Shown here piece after piece: positions 8,830 to 15,699 of a DNA stretch of 51,584 bases. How positions within the stretch are numbered: the first letter of the stretch is position 1; each line of letters starts with the position of its first letter. The stretch comes from Nitrospirota bacterium (lineage in GTDB: Bacteria; Nitrospirota; Thermodesulfovibrionia; UBA6902), in NCBI GenBank assembly GCA_016207885.1, contig JACQZE010000004.1, positions 1 through 51,584 of the forward strand, in the 5' to 3' direction. Made by a program: the position numbers and the translations under genes. The notes under the pieces were generated by a model. It was not told where the DNA came from. It was given only the letters and a program-made list of their open reading frames with translations, and did no database searches.

Positions 8830-11256
8830 TTACTTTTTCCAAGTAAATTTCAAATTCCCACAAGAACACTGCATTAAATTTCCAACAGCGTCATAATGTT
8901 TTTTTGAAATGAAATTATTACATTTTGAACATTTGGAAAGCCTTTCCAATTCCAAAACATCAGCGTAAAACATTTTCAGATCATCAATACTTTCAGAAAA
9001 GGTGCTGTCATGCGATGTCCTGTTGCCGAGGAATAGAGAAGCATTAAGTCTTTCAAAAACAGCCTGATCTTTCAATTCACATTTCCTATCCTTAAGTTTG
9101 CCTCTTAATTCTGAGAGCAATTCATTGGCCATTCTGTTTTCATTATGCTCGTTAAAAAGAAATCTTACCTTGACCTCAAGATTCAAGCAGACATTCTTTA
9201 AAAGACGTTCAAGATATTTTCGTATCATGTTCCCTAATTCTGAAGAGTCTGAGTTTTCAAGCTTGGCCTCAATCTTTGCCTTAATATCGGTCAAAGGCTC
9301 TTCAATACTTGCTCCAGTATCATGATCCCATCGCATTTTCTTAATCAGCCAGTTTTTCCCTTTGACCATATTTAAAACAATTTCGAACCAATCTCTTTCA
9401 TGGGTGAAGAGAATTATCTGATAGTCACTAAACTTCTCTATCAAAAGCCTTGCGAATCGTGCTCGATGGTTGATATCAAAACTGGATATTACATCATCTA
9501 AAACAATAAACCTATTGAACTTGTTAAACGCCTTTACAGATGCTAAAAACAGACATATACCAAGACAATTCAAATGAGATTCACTTAAATACTTGTGGGG
9601 TGGTGATTCCGGTTGGCCGTGAAATTTAAATTGAAGGGTTATTCCTACAAACTCATCATCCTCATCAAGAGGAACCAGTTCTATTTCACTAACATTTTCA
9701 GAGGCATTCATAAATAAGTAGAGGTCATTTATGTCTTTGGATATTGACTCTAAAAATGAGCAAAGACCTTCTCTTTGCTTTTTTACAAACTCGTTATAAA
9801 TAAGCTCCATAGACTGCTGCTGCTGTGTAAGAATTTCCGAAGCCTTTTTCATGAATTTAATCTCATTATAAGACTGTCTGACAGAGCTTATCTTGCTATA
9901 TGCTGTGAATGTGAGGTCATCTTTCTTTCCAGTAATTATTTTTTCCTTTTTAGCTGCAAGGGCAGAAATTATAGTTTGAATAGCGGGTATATCTAAACTG
10001 ATAAAATCCTCAGGCTTATTTATTAGTTCAAGCTCTGCAAGGGATGCCTTTTTGATTTTTTCCAATGCAGTTGACGTTGTCTCTTTTATTTGTTCAATTT
10101 CTTTTCGTATAGCAGTGTTTTCCTCTAAGAGCAAACATTTTTCTTTTAAAGCAGTTTCTATCTCTGTTAATGCCCCTTGAATAATCCGATGCGTTGTATT
10201 TTTATCCTCTATTGCTGCGTCTTTTTCTTTCTTAACAATAGCTAATTCTTCAAGTCTCTTTCTTAACTCATCAATCAGTTCCTCTCTGCTTTTATCCTCT
10301 AAGCAAAGCGGGCATTTATCATCTTCATACAATTTCTTCTCAAGAATAGAAAGCCCTTGTGATAATAAAGGTTCAAGATTTATTTTTTTGAGTTTTTCCT
10401 GATCTCTTGCAATCTGCTGACACTTTTCATAGAATGCCTTGTAAGACGAGCAACCACTATTAGAAGAAGCCGTGAAGCAATTCAAATTCTCAATAACTTT
10501 TTCATATGAAAGCTGCTGTGCAATAGCCTCTGTATCTTCCGGTTTCTTTAGAAACTCCAATATTCTATCAATGCTTGCATCGTCTTTAATTTCAATAAGC
10601 AGGTTCAGAGGCACAACCAATTCTTTAATAGCATTTAGGTATTGTTCATCGTCAATAATATTTTGGCCTATTTGTTCTATTATCTGAGCCTGCTTAATAT
10701 TTATATAATTGTCGTAGTTTTTTATTTTTAGTTCTTTCTTTAAATCATTAACAGCCTTTTTCAAAACACCTTTTATCTTGGACACCTCGGAAAAACCTAT
10801 TATCTGAGATATTTCTTCGAGCTTCTGTGCCTTGGTATATAAAATAAACCTCGATAAATCTTTGTACCTAAGGATAAGATTTTCTCGTAAAGATGCGTTC
10901 AGATAATCTTTAAAATCCTGAGAAGTATTTGAGTGCTCGCTGGTTAGCTTTGATTTTTTATAAAACAACTTTTTCCGACTGTCGCATTTTGAATCTGAGC
11001 AGTTCAACGTAGCATAAGCATCGTCACTATCTGGCAGAAAGATATTTCTGAGGGCAGACACCCCCTTGGTTCCAATTTCCTCTGTCGAAAGATGTTCAAT
11101 TTTATCGTAATAAAACCATTCAAAGGCATCTGCGATAGAGCTTTTTCCGCTGCCATTATCGCCATAAATAAGCACTGACTTAGATGATTCAATATCTATT
11201 CTAATATCCCTTCTGATTCCTCTAAAACTACTTATTTCAAGGCTCTTAATCTTCAT
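8830..11256 (-). CDS. ABC/SMC-like ATPase with zinc hook and C-terminal zinc ribbon
   Basis: 808 residues, RecF/Rad50-like architecture. Walker A GDNGSGKSS is at 32-40. A coiled-coil region (~150-500) is interrupted by CPLC (315-318), a Rad50-type zinc-hook motif. The ABC signature-like LSESHL is at 557-562, Walker B FIVLDDVISSFD at 583-594 and the H-loop LFTHERDW at 616-623. A helical domain with GNRTSHD (744-750) follows, and the protein ends in a four-cysteine ribbon (C776, C779, C797, C799). Such ATPases sense DNA ends or unusual nucleic acids and gate an effector. Its ATG directly abuts the stop of a 58-residue gene (TAAATG), the last step in a four-gene operon with a GIY-YIG nuclease. 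AT-rich, so probably acquired. It is not a classic RecF, RecN or SbcC. Confidence 0.85.
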   Translation of the reverse strand: MKIKSLEISSFRGIRRDIRIDIESSKSVLIYGDNGSGKSSIADAFEWFYYDKIEHLSTEEIGTKGVSALRNIFLPDSDDAYATLNCSDSKCDSRKKLFYKKSKLTSEHSNTSQDFKDYLNASLRENLILRYKDLSRFILYTKAQKLEEISQIIGFSEVSKIKGVLKKAVNDLKKELKIKNYDNYINIKQAQIIEQIGQNIIDDEQYLNAIKELVVPLNLLIEIKDDASIDRILEFLKKPEDTEAIAQQLSYEKVIENLNCFTASSNSGCSSYKAFYEKCQQIARDQEKLKKINLEPLLSQGLSILEKKLYEDDKCPLCLEDKSREELIDELRKRLEELAIVKKEKDAAIEDKNTTHRIIQGALTEIETALKEKCLLLEENTAIRKEIEQIKETTSTALEKIKKASLAELELINKPEDFISLDIPAIQTIISALAAKKEKIITGKKDDLTFTAYSKISSVRQSYNEIKFMKKASEILTQQQQSMELIYNEFVKKQREGLCSFLESISKDINDLYLFMNASENVSEIELVPLDEDDEFVGITLQFKFHGQPESPPHKYLSESHLNCLGICLFLASVKAFNKFNRFIVLDDVISSFDINHRARFARLLIEKFSDYQIILFTHERDWFEIVLNMVKGKNWLIKKMRWDHDTGASIEEPLTDIKAKIEAKLENSDSSELGNMIRKYLERLLKNVCLNLEVKVRFLFNEHNENRMANELLSELRGKLKDRKCELKDQAVFERLNASLFLGNRTSHDSTFSESIDDLKMFYADVLELERLSKCSKCNNFISKKHYDAVGNLMQCSCGNLKFTWKK

Positions 11257-11433
11257 TTATTGCTTCTCTCTAACCGTGCTCAATTCATTGGATAGATTTG
11301 TGTTTGTCAGGTTGCCCTCTTGATATAGCCTTAAAATAACGGAGGCAACTTCTTTATTTACACCGTCAATATTCTCAATCTGAGGAAAGAACTCATCGAG
11401 TATCGCCTGTCCGCTTTTTATTTCATTCGTCAT
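11257..11433 (-). CDS. 58-residue linker gene between GIY-YIG nuclease and ATPase, unknown function
   Basis: A short gene that is easily missed. It has ATG at 11431-11433 and TAA at 11257-11259. The strong site GAGGGGG lies five bases before the ATG, inside the end of the GIY-YIG gene. The protein starts MTNEIKSGQAILDEFF and is acidic and probably helical, with a repeated LSNELSTV-like end. It begins two bases after the GIY-YIG stop, and its own stop touches the ATPase ATG. This spacing argues that it is translated and belongs to the same system, perhaps as a subunit or adaptor. No family recognised. Confidence 0.75.
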   Translation of the reverse strand: MTNEIKSGQAILDEFFPQIENIDGVNKEVASVILRLYQEGNLTNTNLSNELSTVREKQ

Positions 11434-11435
11434 AG

Positions 11436-11897
11436 TTACCCCCTCTTTTCAAAATACTTCCAGGCAATTTCAAGAGTCATCGGCACATCATGTTTTTTGA
11501 TCTCAAATCCGCTCTTGTTATTACAAATAGGATATACGCCGTATTTATCCAGAAAATCAAGGATAAAATAACTTTCTAAATCCTCTATGCGGTATTTCCA
11601 TATCTGCTTCAGCATTTCAAAATTGAGATATGTAAAATATAGCCCTTCAGATTTTCGATAGTTGGAAATACCTTCATTCCCTGAAACACCCTCATAGTGA
11701 TCAGAAAGCCTCTTGCCTATACTGTTAGTCTTCTTTTCGCTCATGCCTATATATATCAGACTCGACTTACCAAAGGGATATGGCATTTCAGTCTCCTTCA
11801 AAAAGATAAAATAAAGACCGCATATGCCTATCAATGGCTTGATATTCCTTAATTCAAAGTCCTGTTGTCTGTCAAAATTGATCTTAAATACTTTCAT
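11436..11897 (-). CDS. GIY-YIG family nuclease
   Basis: 153 residues. The GIY half appears as CGLYFI (about 27-32) and the YIG half as LIYIGMS (about 47-53). The expected catalytic residues follow in order: the arginine in GKRLSDHY, the glutamate in EDLESYFI and the asparagine in PICNNKSG. The catalytic set therefore looks complete. GIY-YIG enzymes make DNA nicks or breaks in homing endonucleases, UvrC and some restriction enzymes. The start is one base beyond the KTSC gene stop, with GGTGAG overlapping as ribosome site. The likely nuclease effector of the operon. Confidence 0.85.
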   Translation of the reverse strand: MKVFKINFDRQQDFELRNIKPLIGICGLYFIFLKETEMPYPFGKSSLIYIGMSEKKTNSIGKRLSDHYEGVSGNEGISNYRKSEGLYFTYLNFEMLKQIWKYRIEDLESYFILDFLDKYGVYPICNNKSGFEIKKHDVPMTLEIAWKYFEKRG

Positions 11898-11898
11898 C

Positions 11899-12114
11899 TC
11901 ACCTAATTTTCTTGAACCTGTATCCTCCCTTTTTTATATAAGTATCAAAGTATGTTCCATGAGAACCGGCTTTCATCAGCCCTTCATATTTTGATTCCGG
12001 CACATTGGAATATTGATAAATGCCTCCACTGTGAAACTCAATCTCTAAAACCATACTCTCAGGGTCATAACCAACTGACGCAAGATTTGACGATGATACC
12101 GCAGTTCTATTCAT
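11899..12114 (-). CDS. KTSC-domain protein
   Basis: 71 residues consisting of a single KTSC domain. The SSNLASVGYDPESMVLEIEF start, the SGGIYQYSNVP turn and the SHGTYFDTYIK end follow the family pattern. KTSC domains are small and of unproven function; nucleic-acid or protein binding has been suggested from their association with tRNA synthetases and nucleases. AGGAGGTAG precedes the ATG at good distance. It is the first gene of the KTSC/GIY-YIG/58-aa/ATPase operon, with a putative -10 box about 90 bases upstream. Confidence 0.82.
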   Translation of the reverse strand: MNRTAVSSSNLASVGYDPESMVLEIEFHSGGIYQYSNVPESKYEGLMKAGSHGTYFDTYIKKGGYRFKKIR

Positions 12115-12204
12115 GTTCTACCTCCTCTGAAGCATGTCTTTCAATTTAAGAATAGCCGCTTCTTCTATGGCGTTTGCTTCGTCCGTTCTCTTTGAATTTT
12201 ATGA

Positions 12205-12210
12205 ATTATA
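12205..12210 (-). promoter_or_regulatory. Putative -10 box of the KTSC/GIY-YIG/ATPase operon
   Basis: A perfect TATAAT on the minus strand, about 90 bases before the KTSC start. No convincing -35 lies 17 bases upstream. The ~85-base leader holds a short in-frame stretch ending MLQRR-stop just before the KTSC ATG, which may be a leader peptide or decayed gene. The remainder of the 12115-12404 gap holds only the hairpin listed below. Confidence 0.45.
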
Positions 12211-12356
12211 CCATTTCCGATTTTACGCCTGCGAAAAAACTTACATACATAGCAAACGGCACATTTCTATAGGATCAAAGATGATTCAGAGAACTTTTCA
12301 TCAAGGCTCATTTTATTTCTCTTTTCAATTATTATTTATTAGAAAATCTCCCCTTG

Positions 12357-12377
12357 CCCCTCTTTGCCAAAGAGGGG
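12357..12377. repeat. Perfect 9-bp inverted repeat (hairpin)
   Basis: CCCCTCTTT and AAAGAGGGG flank a GCC loop. The surrounding text (CTCCCCTTG before, GTGACA after) is of the kind scattered between genes in many bacterial genomes. It lies just beyond the bioH-like stop and could limit its transcript, but no T-run follows. Confidence 0.6.
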
Positions 12378-12404
12378 TGACACACCAATATATTGTCAAG
12401 GCAA

Positions 12405-13112
12405 CTATATTGTTTTCATAAATCGCCGGACCTCTTTCACAATTGATCCGAAAAACCGTATCGGCAGGTCATGTCCCACGCGCTCGATCAATTTAAATGA
12501 AGCTTTAGGAAGTCTTTCTGACAGAAACCTGCCTGCCTGCCAAGGGATTATGGAATCTTCTTTGCCGTGAATTACAACTGCAGGTATCTTAATGTTTCCC
12601 AGCAAATCTCGCAGGTCTGTATCCTGAAGATATCGAAGCCCTTTAATCAATTCTTCATTTCCTATCAGACAAGACGCATCTGCTTCTCTTTCAAGTGAAT
12701 CCATATCTTCTACAAACGGTTTGTGAGTATTTATCAGAAAATTAATGAGCGTTGTTCTTGCATCCTTTTTAATCCCGCTTATCATGGCACGCAATACAGA
12801 AGGAGAAGTTCCGAGATCATAATCCTTACATGAAGTGAACCTGGATGCAGCGCTTATTAAAATCATGCCGTCTATCTTATTTTGGCAATGAACAGCAGCC
12901 TCCAGAACTGCCATCCCGCCTGTTGACCAGCCGACCAGAAGACAGTTTCCGCCTGCGTCATTGATGATATCCACAAGTCCCGTGGCATAACCTGAAGAGA
13001 GATCATGTATTGATACCATCAGGACATCAGAGAAGACTGAACATGCATCAGAAAGTTTTTGCAATGACTCTTTTGGAGACGCCCAGCCTGAAACAATAAT
13101 TATTTTTTTCAC
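12405..13112 (-). CDS. bioH: Alpha/beta hydrolase, likely BioH-type pimeloyl-ACP methyl ester esterase (GTG start)
   Basis: 235 residues with an alpha/beta-hydrolase triad: nucleophile S63 in GWSTGG, D186 in HGKEDSIIP and H214 in ERVGHDLP. The Gly-Trp-Ser nucleophile elbow is typical of BioH-like esterases. BioH removes the methyl ester from pimeloyl-ACP, ending the BioC-BioH route to the pimelate moiety of biotin. The gene is divergent from bioC with only 70 bases between, which supports the role. The start is GTG at 13110-13112 with AGGA about nine bases upstream. It could also be a functional analogue (BioG/BioV type), so the symbol is provisional. Confidence 0.72.
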   Translation of the reverse strand: MKKIIIVSGWASPKESLQKLSDACSVFSDVLMVSIHDLSSGYATGLVDIINDAGGNCLLVGWSTGGMAVLEAAVHCQNKIDGMILISAASRFTSCKDYDLGTSPSVLRAMISGIKKDARTTLINFLINTHKPFVEDMDSLEREADASCLIGNEELIKGLRYLQDTDLRDLLGNIKIPAVVIHGKEDSIIPWQAGRFLSERLPKASFKLIERVGHDLPIRFFGSIVKEVRRFMKTI

Positions 13113-13162
13113 AATGAAGATCCTTTCTGCAGCAAATCTGGTCTAATCTAATCCTGAAAGAC

Positions 13163-13168
13163 TATAAT
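13163..13168 (+). promoter_or_regulatory. -10 box of bioC in the divergent bioC/bioH region
   Basis: TATAAT 14 bases before the bioC ATG predicts a leader of only about eight bases, with no ribosome binding site. On the opposite strand TTGTAA, 17 bases and TAGATT overlap the same region and could drive the bioH-like gene. No BirA-type operator was recognised. Confidence 0.5.
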
Positions 13169-13182
13169 TACAATACCACAAA

Positions 13183-13959
13183 ATGATACTGCAAAAAGAC
13201 AAAATAGAGTCGGCTTTTTCTCAGGCGGCAAAAACATATGACACATATGCTGATGTTCAGAAAGAGTCAGCCTCAAGGCTTATGCTCCTGCTTGAACATA
13301 TTGATCCGGCATCAATTCTCGAAGTGGGCGGCGCGACTGGGAATTATACTATCCGGCTTGCCGAAAGATTCCCCGAAGCCTCAATTACCTCGGTTGATTT
13401 CTCCCGTGCCATGATAGATGTTGCCATGACAAAGATCTATGAAAAACCTAATGTGCGCTTCATCTGTAAAGACGCGGAGAAATTGCTCAGTGAAACTGGT
13501 GAGATGTATGACCTGATAACTTCTAACGCAGCGCTCCAGTGGTTCAATGATATAAACAACTCTGTTAGGAACATCAAAAAGCTTCTCGCTCCTCAGGGAA
13601 CCCTTATCTTCTCTGTCTTCGGCCCTCAAACCTTTAATGAACTTTCAGGCGCTCTTGACCATCTTTACGGCAGGCAGGTAACGATTCCGGCGCACAGCTT
13701 CTCTCAGAAAGATGATCTATTATCAATGCTGAATGACATCTTTGACAGCGTGGTTTTAGAGGAAGTAAATTTAACGCGTAAATATGCCTCAACCTTTGAC
13801 CTTCTCAGGCATATAAAAAAGACCGGCGCCACAGGCGGCCGGCCTTCTTTAAGTCTTAACAAATCTATGCTCAGAACAATGGATGAGTGGTTCAAACAAA
13901 ATCACGGGGAGTGCACAGCAACATATCAACTGTTCTTTGTCACAGCCCGCAATAAATAA
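13183..13959 (+). CDS. bioC: Malonyl-ACP O-methyltransferase
   Basis: 258 residues. It opens with the BioC hallmark FSQAAKTYDTYADVQKES. The SAM-binding motif I is ILEVGGATGNYT (about 45-56) and the SNAALQWF motif sits at about 114-121. BioC methylates the free carboxyl of malonyl-ACP with SAM so that the fatty-acid machinery can extend it to pimeloyl-ACP methyl ester. It is paired head to head with the bioH-like esterase. The stop is 10 bases from the convergent cyclophilin gene, with no terminator between. Confidence 0.9.
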   Translation: MILQKDKIESAFSQAAKTYDTYADVQKESASRLMLLLEHIDPASILEVGGATGNYTIRLAERFPEASITSVDFSRAMIDVAMTKIYEKPNVRFICKDAEKLLSETGEMYDLITSNAALQWFNDINNSVRNIKKLLAPQGTLIFSVFGPQTFNELSGALDHLYGRQVTIPAHSFSQKDDLLSMLNDIFDSVVLEEVNLTRKYASTFDLLRHIKKTGATGGRPSLSLNKSMLRTMDEWFKQNHGECTATYQLFFVTARNK

Positions 13960-13968
13960 GCTTTTCTG

Positions 13969-14544
13969 CTATTCAACCACACTGACCTTCATCTCGATCT
14001 TTTCGTTCGGTTTATCACTGGCGTTACGAGGCTGGCTCACTATCTTATCAACAGCATCCATGCCTGATACAACCTCGCCGAATACCGTGTACTGCTTATC
14101 AAGGAATTTGGAATCAGCGACACATATGAAGAACTGGGAACCCGCGCTGTCAGGATTTGAAGATCTTGCCATTGAAACTATCCCGCGCTTATGTGACTTA
14201 TCATTGAACTCAGCCTTGACTGAATACCCGGGGCCTCCGGTGCCGTTTCCGCTCGGGTCTCCGCCCTGTATCATGAAACCGGGAATTATGCGGTGGAACG
14301 TCGTGCCGTTATAAAAGCCCTTCTTTGCGAGATCAATGAAGTTCTTCACATGATTCGGCGCGACATCAGGAAAGAACTTGATCTCTATCTTCCCGAATTT
14401 GGTATCTAAAACAGCTTTTGTTGTTGACATCTTCTTGATCTCCTCTTTTGTAAACTTAGCGTTTTTTGTCTCAGCAGCATTAACATGAAAAGTGAAAACA
14501 GCCGTAAGCATCAATACTAAAAGTGTTAACTTGAATATTTTCAT
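13969..14544 (-). CDS. Exported cyclophilin-type peptidyl-prolyl isomerase
   Basis: About 191 residues. A signal peptide covers residues 1 to ~23 (MKIFKLTLL...NAA), so it probably acts in the periplasm. The cyclophilin core follows with FHRIIPGFMIQGGDP and SAGSQFFI, holding the catalytic arginine and the substrate-pocket residues. A longer frame begins at 14571, but I chose the ATG at 14544 because GGGAGGAAG lies just before it and the signal peptide then starts properly. A promoter TTGCAC-18-TAATAT is at 14580-14609. Confidence 0.9.
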   Translation of the reverse strand: MKIFKLTLLVLMLTAVFTFHVNAAETKNAKFTKEEIKKMSTTKAVLDTKFGKIEIKFFPDVAPNHVKNFIDLAKKGFYNGTTFHRIIPGFMIQGGDPSGNGTGGPGYSVKAEFNDKSHKRGIVSMARSSNPDSAGSQFFICVADSKFLDKQYTVFGEVVSGMDAVDKIVSQPRNASDKPNEKIEMKVSVVE

Positions 14545-14579
14545 ACTTCCTCCCTGGTTATCATTTTCCAACAGAAGTT

Positions 14580-14609
14580 ATATTACCCAAATTGAATACG
14601 GAAGTGCAA
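14580..14609 (-). promoter_or_regulatory. Promoter of the cyclophilin gene
   Basis: The minus strand reads TTGCAC (14604-14609), 18 bases, TATTA-rich TAATAT (14580-14585). The start would be about 30 bases before the ATG. Confidence 0.55.
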
Positions 14610-14646
14610 TAAAAGCTGGCAAAACAGTACTACACGCCCATAATTT

Positions 14647-14916
14647 TTAGTAATAGTGCACGAAATCCTTGAGATTCTCGTCATTCACATATACGCAATA
14701 ATAATCGCACCATTCATCACTGCTCTTCAGAAACCCTATGCATGTAGCATCATCCGCGTATGGCCCTGCAATGATGTCTTCATCAATCCAAACACAAGTC
14801 ATATACCAACCCGGGCCATTCCAGTATTCTTTTTCACCTTCAGCATAGGACAATCCCGCACCGATCAGAACAAGAAATGCAAATGCCAGAACCAATGGTC
14901 TAATCATAACTTTCAT
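14647..14916 (-). CDS. Small secreted cysteine-containing protein, unknown
   Basis: About 89 residues from the ATG at 14914-14916. A signal peptide (RPLVLAFAFLVLIGAGLSYA) is followed by a mature part of roughly 62 residues with four cysteines (TCVW, ATCIGF, EWCDYYCVY), which could form two disulfides. A longer frame to 15003 would overlap higA by 85 bases and delay the signal peptide, so I reject that start. The gene starts two bases after the higA stop, so it may ride on the higBA transcript. No family recognised. Confidence 0.6.
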   Translation of the reverse strand: MKVMIRPLVLAFAFLVLIGAGLSYAEGEKEYWNGPGWYMTCVWIDEDIIAGPYADDATCIGFLKSSDEWCDYYCVYVNDENLKDFVHYY

Positions 14917-14918
14917 AG

Positions 14919-15236
14919 TCAGAAGTGTGCAAAGGCAGGTAATCTTTTTATCTTTTGTATCTCCTTCGCAGTTGAGGAGTGCGTTAGATGATATAGATCC
15001 CATGCCAATTGCAAATTAAGCCAAAACTGAGCATCCATGCCGAAAAGTTTCTCCAGACGAAGAGCTGTATCAGGAGTTACCCCCCGCTTCCCATGTATCA
15101 GTTCATTAACTCGGGGATATGAAACCCCAAGCTTTTCTGCCAACTCACTCTGCGTCATTTTCAGCGGCTTGAGAAACTCCTCCAGCAGCATTTCACCGGG
15201 ATGCGTCGGCGGACCATTTCTGGGTATGCGAACCAT
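14919..15236 (-). CDS. higA: HigA-type antitoxin, HTH XRE family
   Basis: 105 residues. It opens with PRNGPPTHPGEMLLEEFLKPL, the HigA/VapI signature, followed by an XRE helix-turn-helix (MTQSELAEKLGVSYPRVNELIHGKRGV, about 27-52). It neutralises HigB and normally represses its own promoter. GAGGAGG lies about seven bases before the ATG. It is 18 bases after higB, in the toxin-first order typical of higBA. Confidence 0.92.
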   Translation of the reverse strand: MVRIPRNGPPTHPGEMLLEEFLKPLKMTQSELAEKLGVSYPRVNELIHGKRGVTPDTALRLEKLFGMDAQFWLNLQLAWDLYHLTHSSTAKEIQKIKRLPAFAHF

Positions 15237-15254
15237 CTTTTACCTCCTCACTAT

Positions 15255-15548
15255 TCAGTGATAATCTGTAATTTCGACATTTTCTGCGCCATCGTCTGTC
15301 CACACAAAGCAAACCCGAAACTGATCGTTAATTCGTATGCTGTGCTGGCCCTTCCGGTTATCTCTAAGGGATTCCAGCAGGTTACCCGGTGGAATTTTTA
15401 ACGATTCCAGGGAAACGACGCCATTAAGTTGATCAAGTTTTCGTTGCGCCACCCGCCAAATTTGCTGCGGACAGGCATGGCGTGCATTGCTGGTATTTTT
15501 CCTGTCAAAAATGTCCTCAGTGCCCTTGATACGGAACGATTTGATCAC
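15255..15548 (-). CDS. higB: HigB/RelE-type mRNA interferase toxin
   Basis: 97 residues with the HigB family pattern: an early IKSFRIKGTEDIF, then RKLDQLNGV, the IPPGNLLESL loop, RKGQHSIRINDQFRVCF, and the closing VEITDYH. HigB cuts translated mRNA on the ribosome. The basic and histidine residues expected for activity (R and K of the GQHSIRIN strand, final H) are present. Complete and paired with higA. Confidence 0.92.
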   Translation of the reverse strand: MIKSFRIKGTEDIFDRKNTSNARHACPQQIWRVAQRKLDQLNGVVSLESLKIPPGNLLESLRDNRKGQHSIRINDQFRVCFVWTDDGAENVEITDYH

Positions 15549-15699
15549 CGGGCTTCCTCTCGTTTTGACATCACCGCCATAATGAAATTATAACGGTATC
15601 CGTTATATATAGCAATGCCTAAAAATAAAGATAATATTTTCACCTTCGCATCCCCCCTATAATTGCATTAAAGCCTGCCCTATGAAATAATAACAGGCT

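Noticed and set aside
8675-8869. 64-codon minus-strand frame after the ATPase
   Set aside because: It overlaps the ATPase end out of frame and has no domain; the shorter frame at 8646-8783 is a better candidate for a remnant.
8830-11256. RloC anticodon nuclease
   Set aside because: Zinc hook and ATPase fit, but the canonical RloC/HEPN catalytic spacing is not seen and the operon supplies a separate GIY-YIG nuclease.
12130-12200. In-frame stretch ending DMLQRR before the KTSC gene
   Set aside because: No start codon upstream before a stop; may be a decayed gene or leader, not called as a CDS.
12134-12421. 95-codon plus-strand frame
   Set aside because: Low-complexity, antisense to the operon leader and crossing the hairpin repeat; no domain or ribosome site.
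14917-15003. Longer start for the small secreted protein
   Set aside because: It would overlap higA by 85 bases and put the signal peptide far from the N-terminus.
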